From Allium sativum (Eukaryota > Streptophyta > Magnoliopsida > Asparagales > Amaryllidaceae), in assembly GCA_030737875.1 (NCBI GenBank), contig CM060910.1:66596501-66660500 (forward strand): a stretch of DNA of 64,000 nt, written 5' to 3'. Positions 55,468 to 64,000 of the stretch are shown in pieces; position 1 is the stretch's first letter, and each line of letters opens with the position of its first letter. Position numbers and translations under genes: made by a program. The notes beneath the pieces are model-generated. The model was not told the origin of the DNA. It did not search any database and saw only the letters and a list, made by a program, of their open reading frames with translations.

Positions 55468-57175
55468 TTATGGATGAAGGAACCTTTTGGAATCCAGATT
55501 TGTTTTGTCTTTTTTATTTGTGTTCCAATAGTTATGATAATTGCATGCCAAATGCTTTAAGGATCCGAAATTGAGTAAATTTTTTGTTCTTGTTCCTAAT
55601 CTTATAGTTTCAAAACTATGTCCAATTTTTCCACATTTCACACACTTAGAAAGGATACTCCTACCTTTAGCATTATCGTTCACAATATTCTGTGACTTTC
55701 CAAAACCTAGTCCTTTTCTATTGTTAGCGAACAACTGATTTCCTAACAATATTTTAAAAGATGTTTCTCCTATTGAAAACTTATTTAGAGTAATCACAAG
55801 ATCTTGGACTTCGGTTTTAAGTGTTGTGTTCTCTATCACAAGTGAGGTGCATCTTTTTATGAAAATTTCCTTTTAATGTCATCATTCTCTTTCAAACTCA
55901 AAATTTCCTTTTCAATATCTTCTATGTTTGATTTGAGTTTCGATAGCTCTAGATTCAAAAGGTTACACTTTTCATATTCTAGGTTTTGAATATTTGAATC
56001 TTTTTCAAGTTCAAATTCTAACCTGTTATTATCGTGAACTAGCTTCAATCTATTATATTTTAATTTTATTCACTTTTAATTCTAGAGCATCAATAATTTC
56101 GGTAAGAACTTGACACATCAAAAGTAAATCTTTGTAACTGTATACCTTACTAGAGTATTCTCTGATGTATTCTAAATTGGATTGTTCCATAAAAACATAG
56201 ATTATCCTCTTCCTCGCTGATGTTAGAAGCTACTTCTCCTTCCTCATCATCCCATGTTATTGCAGAAGCTTTCTTCTTCTTTTTGTTTCTTTGCCATTTT
56301 GAAGTAGTGGGTAGTTTGGTTTGAGATGCCCGGACTTCTTGCATTTGAAGCGGATTAATTCCTCGTCTGAGTTGTCATAATTTCTTAATTTGTTGGCTTT
56401 TGGCTTGTTCTTTCGTGGTTTGAACTTTCCCCATTTCTTGAGATGTCTGACAGCCATAGCAAGCTTCTCGAAAGGATCTCCTGTATTGTCATCGATGTCA
56501 ATAGTGTTAGTCATGGCTATTGACTTCTTCTTTGATTTTGAGTTGTTGTGTTTTTCTCTTGCCTTCAACTCCATTTCATAAGTCATCAAATTTTGAATCT
56601 GCTCTTCCATGCTCAATTTGTTCAAATCCTATGATTCTTGAATTGTCGTGACTTTAGCCTTAGAATTCGTTGGTAGAACTCATAAGATTTTCCTTACAAG
56701 TTTTACTTCAGTGTACATTTTTCCAAGAGCTCTAGCATTGTAAACCAACATTGAGAATAAACCATACATGTCTTTTATACTCTTGTCTTTTTGCATCATG
56801 AAGTTTTCGTATTCAATGCTCAATAATACAAGTTGAGATTCTTTCACTTTAGACGTTCCTTCATGGGTGACCTCGAAAATATGCTAGATTTCCTGCGCAA
56901 CATTACAATGAGAAATTCTATTAAATTCAGTTTTGTTAAGAGCACAAATTAGATCATTCATTGCTTTAATATTAGTCAAAAACAATTTCTTATCATCAGC
57001 ATCCCACCTATCCTTTTGTTTAGGAAATTCAACATCATTAATGATTACAGTGGGAGTTTTGTATCATGTTTCAATAATATCCCAAACATCGTAATCAACA
57101 TAAACTAAATAAATCTTCATCCTAGCTTTCCAGAAAGCATAATCATTACCATTGAACATAGGTGGCCTAGCTATG
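55468..57175 (-). pseudogene. Copia gag (UBN2/DUF4219 type) with zinc fingers and coiled coil
   Basis: The N-terminal region (57175-56640, several stops) reads FNGNDYAFWKARMKIYL and RWDADDKKLF, the start usual for Sirevirus gag. Next come MNKLSMEEQIQNLMTYEMEL (56625) and a CKKSGHLKPNYP segment, a degraded CX2CX4HX4C knuckle in which the final C is lost. A coiled coil follows (56048-55857: EKDSNIQNLEYEKCNLLNLE), then a second knuckle CVKCGKIGHSFE (55640-55600). Frame changes lie at about 56250, 56050 and 55850. Confidence 0.85.
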
Positions 57176-57235
57176 ATTATCCCTTAGAAAAAGCATTATT
57201 TGTTGAATTCGTGACTCTAGAGTTATTTAGACACT

Positions 57236-57248
57236 GACACAGATACCA
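57236..57248 (-). promoter_or_regulatory. Degenerate copia primer-binding site
   Basis: The - strand reads TGGTATCTGTGTC two bases after the LTR end CAGCA. The first seven bases fit the tRNA-iMet PBS, then it diverges. Confidence 0.6.
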
Positions 57249-57250
57249 CT

Positions 57251-57790
57251 TGCTGGATCCAGATTAAACCTAGAGGGGGTGAATAGAGTTTATTGGAAAT
57301 TAAAAAATAAATGCTAACATAGAATAATAAAGAAACTGTAGAAAAGATAAATCGCACACAAGAATTACCCAGCTTCGGCAAACCCTGCCTACTGTTGCAT
57401 TCCCAAGATTTCTACTATGTATTAAAACAGATTCCCACTCACAAAATCATATAGACTCGCAAACCCTGTTACTGCTCTAATCCTAAGCTCAAAATATTGA
57501 CACGACTTAACTTTTTAAGTTGTGATTTTATCAACTACAAAATCATATAATTACAATTCAATTAAAACAAGAATTGACAAGTAGAAAAGCGAACAATAGA
57601 ACCAGAAACCCTTATAATCTATTAAAATAAGAAGAAAAAGAAAAGGGCCCCCTTTGTATTTCCTTTAGTAATATTCAACTGCCTCCTTTTTCCTCTTTCA
57701 ATGGTGACGAATGAAAACCTAGGATTTTTTATTTTGATTCAGATCGTGGTTATGCTTCAATTTGATTTATGGTGGTCTTCTAGCTAATGA
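57251..57790 (-). repeat. 5' LTR (R/U5 part) of the Sirevirus-like element
   Basis: On the - strand it ends with TTCACCCCCTCTAGGTTTAA and CAGCA, the characteristic Sirevirus LTR terminus. A GGGTTTGCCGAAGCTGGGTA stretch lies earlier. Its outer (U3) part is missing, because the neighbouring gypsy LTR starts at 57793. Confidence 0.7.
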
Positions 57791-58825
57791 ACTGTAACGC
57801 CCTACCTTTACACTCGCATTAGCCAAGGCTTTGCAAGCAAATGTGTCAACTAACCCGAAGAATAAGGCTGTTGAGGAGCGACCATATGTATAATAGCTTT
57901 GTACGAGTGTTAAACGTATCGGATAATGTGGTCTTACCTTTCAAATCTCATGACAAAATCCGACACATTTAACTCAAATTCAAAACTGCTACACAGTGGC
58001 TGTATTTAATTCGGAAAACAATATAAAATACATAACAATAAAATCATAATCAGGCACAGATATTCATATCACAAAGGCGGAAATAGATATGAATATAACA
58101 TATAATTGAAAATACAAGATAGTGGTCATAGACGATCCGCTATACAACGAAAGAATATGTACAAGGCTACTAAAAAATAACATGTATACAAAGGAGTCTC
58201 ATATACATATACTCAAAAAGTGCAACACTAAAGTAGTTTGCCCAAAAGGGGAGGATAGTCCATGCTGGAGTAAAGAAGAATCACCTAAAATACCTTGGTT
58301 TGACCTGAGTATTATTTACACAAAGATAACAATAAACAGATCAGTCTAGCTGTACTTATATCACAAACTGGGATTTAACAAGAGATATAAATAAATGTAG
58401 ACATAAATATGATAATAACAATGTCATGTACAAGTGTGAAGCCCAAAAACGTCTACGGTATATCTCAAATTTATATCAGAGCTATTAAAGAATATCTCAT
58501 TCAAAATTGTATAGCTACTCAAAGGTAATGATAACTCATATCAAATCAATACAAAAATTGACAGCACATATGTCAAAGAAACTCAGATTGATAAATTAAT
58601 ATCAGTAAAATCTCAAATTCCAGAAATCTCAAACTCAGATAGAGTCCAAAGACTCACCCAACACGTGTATCAAGATGAGACGCGATCTCTAGGTAGCTAG
58701 CCTATATGTTAAATCGAAGCTCCACAAATGGTCCGAAGACCTGCGGGTCGCGGTCCCGCTAATGTTTGAATCAAAGTTCCTAGAACAGTCTGAAGGCCAT
58801 CAAAAGCATAAATCCATAAAAATGA

Positions 58826-58916
58826 ACTGAAGTACCCCAAAATGATCCGAAGATCATTAAAATACTCAAAATGAACCGAAGTTCCTCAAAATGATCTGAA
58901 GATCATTAAAAATATG
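58826..58916. repeat. Two tandem ~43-bp repeats (GAACYGAAGTnCCnCAAAATG)
   Basis: TGAACTGAAGTACCCCAAAA TGATCCGAAGATCATTAAAA (40 bases, shown in two parts) recurs at 58871 as TGAACCGAAGTTCCTCAAAA with the same TGATC-GAAGATCA tail. Each contains the inverted TGATC/GATCA. Confidence 0.85.
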
Positions 58917-59649
58917 GAGTAAATTCCACAACTCAGAGACATCACATAAAGCTAGTCTAAATCTCAGAAAGATCATAAATGATTAAGGAAAGTGTAAATT
59001 ACTCCAAGTTAGTAATTATAAGAGTTAAGCTACTTGTTCCATAACCACACGCTTTACTCGAATAATTACAAACAAGTTGTATATTCGACTAAGAACACAA
59101 AACAATCATTGCCACAATTTTCAATCGAATGAGTCCAGGAATTAACCGTCGAAGCAAACACAAGCTTCATAGTCCTTGTTTTTACTAAGGCGTTTAACTA
59201 GATTTCTCATACGAGTGAGAAAAAGGTTTATATAAATATATATTAGTAGATTGGAAAATGATTTATAAAACGATTTCATAAAAGAACTTTGTATAATGAA
59301 GTAGTATTGGAAACCATTTTAGTAAAAGAATTTCGTATCTACTAATAATATAAAACCTTTTTATATATAGTTTCGAAATGGCAAATCTCATACAATATCG
59401 ATCATAATAATGATCGAACTCAAAATTCACGTTTTAATAACGTAAATCAAATCTCATGAATATCAATCATAAGTTCATTCGTAATGAATAAATCAAAACT
59501 TCATAAAAACCAAACTGCCGAAATCTATGCAGCAGGGAAACTGAAAAGTCACAAAAAAGTCAAAATGGGCCGAAACTCGGCTAGGAATGAGCTCAAATGG
59601 ACCTAAACTGTTGACCGTGGTTTCCATTGGTCAACAACAGGAATACAAC

Positions 59650-59885
59650 CCTTAGACGTCTGGCCAACCAGAACAGACGTCTGAGTTGCAGAAAACAATT
59701 TCCCGAGAGTTTGAACAAACGTTTGTTGCTTCGGTTCAGACGTCTGAACTGAAGCAAATAATTATTTATCCAGAGAGCTTTGGCAGACGTCTGTTGCGTC
59801 GATTCAGACATCTGAGCTGAGGCAATTAATTATTTTCCCGAGATCTTTGACAGATGTTTGTTTTGTCGGTTCAGACGTCTGACCT
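59650..59885. repeat. Repeats centred on the palindrome CAGACGTCTG
   Basis: CAGACGTCTG occurs exactly at 59674, 59737, 59784 and 59872. Variants are at 59652 (TAGACGTCTG), 59716 (CAAACGTTTG, also a palindrome), 59805 (CAGACATCTG) and 59850 (CAGATGTTTG). They are set in ~65-90-bp units with TTCCCGAGAG and GAAGCAAATAATTATTT. Confidence 0.9.
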
Positions 59886-60919
59886 CAAGCAAATGCAATA
59901 TTTTTCTTGCCTACGACCTCCAAATCAACTACGGGCAAGCCCGGACCTCCCATATTGATTCCATTATTTTAAAAAGCTTGCATACACTTTCTAAAGCATA
60001 AAATGAAATGTATATGCACATTCATGAAAATGCAAGGGATTTGCTTTTAAAACGCCAAAATGAACAATTTCTTGAAAACAAAACAATACACGCACATTGC
60101 ACACATGACACAAAGGTGGAAGAGCATATGCACAACACTGATAGCTTGTATACATAAATGTGAGTACCCAAGAACCCACAACTAAACTCTACACAAGAAT
60201 TTACCTAAGAATTTATTGAAATGAAATCGAAAATCATAAATTGGAAATGTTAACACAATTCAATCAACCCAATTAATTAACACACAACAAAACGTGCCAA
60301 GGGCACACTAGACAAGCATAAATGCTTGAGGCATAGATGTGAGTTCATAAGAACACACCTTTGATTGTAGGAAGCAAGGAATCGATCCAATAGCAAGCTA
60401 GAATGACTTCTCTACGATCAAAACACAAGAATTCTCAATGAAAATGCATATGAAAACAAAAACCGTAAATGTTAAGCTTAAGAAATCTCAAAAATAGAAG
60501 AGGAAATATGCTAGAGAAGGTAGAGAGAGATTACCTTTCCTCTCTTTGAATTTGCACATGAATTCAACTTGAATTGGATTCCTAAATCAAGATAGGGCTT
60601 AGGGAATTTTAATTTTCCTTTCCCCTTTCCCCATTTCTAATTTTGTGGAATGTGAGGAAAATGAATGAAGGGGGAGGGGCTGTGATTGCCTTAAGGGTGA
60701 GCTAGGTTGGCTAACACAAACCCAACCCCAAAGTGCAAATTTTCACATACATGAAATATATCGAAGTTTATAGTTTTCGAGCATGTAAACAGAATTTTAA
60801 ACTCAATGGAAGTGGTTTTGAGTCCAAATTCATCCAAATGCAAAATGTGACTTTTTGGTCATACACTTGATTAAGGATTAACTATGTTATATTTAAATAA
60901 AATATTTAAATACATTATT

Positions 60920-62254
60920 GTTACTGCCAAAAATCAACAGCAAAGTGAGCTGGCGGTGAAGGGGCATCGGATGACTGAAAGCTTGCAGGAGGCTCAATAG
61001 AGAGTGGGGCCTAAATACCAAGAAGGACAAGAACAGAAGAAATAATCCGAAAATCCGCGTTAGCCGAAGCCTTTTCTCTCTCCCTGGGGAAAAAGATAAT
61101 GAAGAACTCTGGGATGTAACTAGCTGGGTCTATCCACCAGGGTCAATCCGACAAGATCCTTTCGACAGTGTTAGCTCAAAAAAAGACTCCGGGGAAAAAA
61201 GAGCCACCTTAATCCAAAACCGAGGGAGTCCAAAGCAATAAACTCGTCGGATGAAGCTCAAAAGAACCTCTGGAAATGATTCACTTAAATACCGGAATGA
61301 CTGAAGGCGAGACCATCAGAGGTACTAAACCAAGAGAACGTGAGGATCACCCAGAACCAGCTCCCGGATCATCCGCCACACAAATACCAAAAGACCACGT
61401 CCGCGAATAAACAAAAGTGACTCCAGAAACCACCCTCTAAGAATACAAGCTGCCGCAAAGGTTCCACCGGAGAGGTAACCGAGACGCGAGCAGGGATACA
61501 GTCTTCCCGTACTACGCTACCTAGTACCGAAATCCGCAGCCGTTTCGAACCGGTAGTTATCCGTGAGGTCAAGACCTCTCTAAGTGTTCACGAAAGCCGA
61601 AAGCCTACATTCGAAAGCTTGTGTCTGAAAGCCTACATTCAGGAGCTGTTTTTAAAGGCTCAAATATCATCCGAAAACCATAATTGATACTCCAGGGATG
61701 ACCGAAAGGTAAACGTCCGAAACCTGGGAAAAAGCGGTCAACAGAGACCCTCATAGGCCCAATAGCCCACTAGCGGAAGGAGCCCTGAACCACTATAAAT
61801 ACGGCACCAGGGGTCACGTTTCAGGGGGGTGGGGTTCTTGGCCTATATTTTTGTACTAAAAAGGAAAGAAAACTAAATGCTGAATTAAATGGGGAAATTT
61901 ATTCCTTTGTATCTATGTACTCTCAATAAAAGTTCAATGGGAAAAGGTCTTCTCATATGAAAACAGCTCTGTAAGTGTGTGTTATTATTTCTCTAATAAT
62001 AGTAGTTGCAGTATATTATTCATTATCCAGATAAGCATGGATTCCCATCTCAACATATTTCCGAATAGGAAAATGAATTTCATCTCCAGAAATTAGGTCC
62101 GCCATCTGGAATCCACAAGTGATTCCATCCTCCCAGATTTCAATATTTGGGGAAGTGGTCCGATTTCACCCAAAAATAGCCAAATCGCACGTCTCCTCCT
62201 TTAGGTCCATCCTAGTTGACCCATCTCCGGTGTTGACGAAAAATATTGTTAACA
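60920..62254 (+). mobile_element. Solo LTR, 1335 bp, nested in the gypsy LTR
   Basis: It starts TGTTACTGCC and ends TTGTTAACA. ATTAT precedes it (60915-60919) and follows it (62255-62259). A TATAAATACGGC box lies at 61795-61806 and AATAAA at 61925. The last 25 bases (GGTGTTGACGAAAAATA then TTGTTAACA) agree with the end of the LTR at 46774-46798, so it is of a related family. It has no internal region, so it arose by LTR-LTR recombination. Confidence 0.9.
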
Positions 62255-62282
62255 ATTATCATCAAATATGCAGGTTGTCACA

Positions 62283-64000
62283 GAATTCCCCTATTAAAGA
62301 AATTACATACTCGCAATTATTTAAGGAGACTCAATGTAGATAACAACCCAGGATTAACAAGATCAAATAAAAATAGATTAGCTCAAAAATTCAATTTCGA
62401 ATAAAATTTTAACTTTGAGTTATAAAACACTATATAACATAAGTTTATACATGTATAATGTTCAAATAAAAGTCACAAACATTTACGAGCAACTAACTTA
62501 ATTTTTTCAATAAGTTTTTTCAAGAAATTAGAATTTTCTTACTCAAATTCTATATATTCGGTTTAGACATATCTCAAAATTTGCAAGATTAATCAAATAT
62601 TTTTCTTTTACTAGAAAATTATAATCTAGTAGATCCGGATAATTCTTGTTTCAAAGAATTCTGACTTATTTTGGATCCTACAATAATTTGAAGTTTAAAT
62701 CTTAAAATCACGAGCAACCGCTATGCCACAAGCTCATTTTAATTAAATTTAATTAACTCATTTAACTTTCAGTAAGTTTATAAATTATAAATTTATTTTC
62801 TTATGTTTTCAATATAAACTAATTAAACATTTATAAACAACTTAGAAATACCGACTATTCAAAATCGTCGAATATTCCCTATCATATTTTAGCTAGAAAA
62901 TTTTATCATTTAGAATTTCCTTAAAAGAATTCTAGCATATAAGAATCTCCTTATATATGAAATGATAAGCGATCTCGTTGGGGAAACAAGACCATGAAGT
63001 AAAAGTCTGGGTTATACACTATAAATTGGAAATATTAGCACATCCCCTAACATTCCCAAAAACAAATAAATTGGAACTTTAAGTTTCCAATAAACCCCAA
63101 AAATCTCAAATTTGAAATATTAGCACATTCTTTAATATTTCACGAACAACCTCTAAATCATGTAAACATGATAAATGGTAGAGGTTGGAAGAATTCCACG
63201 AAATTTGAAAACATTTGGTTTTCAAATTCGCAAAGATATCACCATATGGATGAGGTCAAACCAGTCAAGTTACAACCTCAAAAATTCATGAGTAATGTGA
63301 AATACAAAAACATGTCTTCTTTAAGGTCATTCTCATTGTTATGAGAAATTTTAAGTTGTAAGGAAGCTAACGAATCTATATTAGAATCTTTAAGAACAAC
63401 ATAAATATGTCTCACCGTTATGAGATGTCGAAGATGATGATATTCTCAGAAAATAATATGCAGACCTCATAATGGATAAGTCAATCCATCCCGAGAATCA
63501 CCATGAAGCTAAAGAAAACAAGACATGCAAATAAGCATGGAAAGAATAGCCGCATAAAAGAGGGTTAATCATCCATAAAAATAAGATTTTTTTTTTTAAA
63601 ATCCACCAAATTTTGTCTTAAGAATAATTTCTCAAAGGAATAATAACTTTTTGCAAAGTTGATCTATCAAAATAATAAATCCAATTTAGTACACATGAGA
63701 CGAATATTGGGAATCACAAAAGATCCCCACATCATGAAAGTTCGGAGATCAAAGATCAAAATCCGGAAATAAGAGGCTAAGATCAATAAGCAAAATATAA
63801 CTTATTACTTTTCAAAATAAGATCCGAGATAATTTTCAATGAAAAATCGAATCACCCAAGTTCTAGAAGTCACTCAAAGATATCTAGAAAAATATAAAAT
63901 GGATAGACACTCAAACCATAACAAGTGCAAGCGTAAAAATCCATAAATCAAAATGTTATTCAAAAATGGTTCTCATAACACAAAAATGGAGACACAAAAC
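62283..64000 (-). other. Interior of the long-LTR gypsy element, no gene seen
   Basis: AT-rich sequence reaching the window end. No gag or pol motif is visible on either strand in these 1.7 kb, and a long 3' non-coding region or a non-autonomous element are both possible. An imperfect repeat of TTGGAAATATTAGCACA occurs at 63026 and 63113. Confidence 0.4.

Larger units (their letters stand above)
43715..57790 (-). mobile_element. Sirevirus-like Ty1/copia element, interrupted by a nested element
   Basis: On the - strand the order is 5' LTR end (57251), PBS (57248), gag, zinc finger, protease, integrase, RT, nested insertion (52821-45548), RNase H, spacer with coding-poor DNA (45020-44112), PPT and 3' LTR. 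The gag/protease half is the best preserved. A 62-bp tandem duplication and several stops inactivate pol. Confidence 0.85.
57793..62282 (-). repeat. 3' LTR of a long-LTR Ty3/gypsy element, split by a solo LTR
   Basis: On the - strand it starts TGTGACAACCTGCATATTTG at 62282 and ends GGGCGTTACA at 57793. A purine stretch (AATAGGGGAATTC, - strand) precedes the start, so the interior lies to the right and this is the 3' LTR. Without the solo LTR it measures about 3.15 kb. Open stretches within it are short and unsupported. Confidence 0.7.

Noticed and set aside
61369..61572. 67-codon - strand frame
   Set aside because: It lies inside the solo LTR, without domain, and crosses its regulatory part.

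Overview
This is AT-rich plant nuclear DNA, most likely from a eudicot. Every clearly identifiable feature is a plant mobile element, and there is no intact cellular gene. Assignments rest on translated motifs, terminal sequences, target-site duplications and comparison of repeats within the window. No database search was possible, so family names are by recognition only.

Layout, left to right. (1) 1-~5040: a decayed chromovirus-type Ty3/gypsy element (Tekay/Del-like) on the + strand, with gag, protease, RT, RNase H, integrase and a C-terminal chromodomain-like end, broken by stops and frameshifts. (2) 5340-7600: fragments of a copia (Sirevirus-like) 3' region and LTR. One fragment carries a 158-bp SINE-like insertion whose empty site is preserved in the paralogue near 20.16 kb. 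(3) ~7617-14694: a probable Helitron read on the - strand, containing internal segmental duplications and what looks like a captured first exon. (4) ~14.9-20.2 kb: a heavily decayed Sirevirus-like copia element (+). (5) 20.5-22.2 kb: two possible exons of an unrecognised gene. (6) 22.6-25.4 kb: remnant of a Tat/Ogre-like gypsy element (-), with its 5' LTR, a gag zinc-knuckle piece and a tandem-repeat tract. (7) 26608-32313: a CACTA (En/Spm) transposon with TGGTGTAGTG-type ends, subterminal repeats, a transposase fragment and captured, correctly spliced-looking host exons (a Pack-CACTA). It also holds two arrays of short stem-loop repeats. (8) 32981-43709: a complete young LARD-type element (-), with 4.36-kb LTRs, a 2.0-kb non-coding interior, a perfect ATAAG target duplication, PBS and PPT. 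(9) 43715-57790: a Sirevirus-like copia element (-), split at 45548-52821 by a non-autonomous gypsy-like element (+). That element has 1.25-kb LTRs, an antisense coding region, and a primer-binding site that extends into most of a reverse-complemented tRNA-Asn. (10) 57793-62282: the 3' LTR of another long-LTR gypsy element (-), itself interrupted by a complete solo LTR (60920-62254, target duplication ATTAT). The interior of that gypsy element runs off the window end.

Relations between elements. The LTRs at 23.9-25.4 kb and 45.5-52.8 kb share extended sequence and belong to one family; the solo LTR at 60.9 kb shares their 3' terminus. The 23-kb copy keeps sense-strand gag, while the 45-kb copy has lost the usual polyprotein and carries only an antisense coding tract, so it could have moved only with proteins supplied by a relative. 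The most unusual observations are the tRNA-Asn relic beside an LTR, the antisense gag-like gene with a duplicated domain, the palindrome clusters inside two different giant LTRs, and the chimeric CACTA element with CTCAGTTT/CTGAG hairpin arrays.
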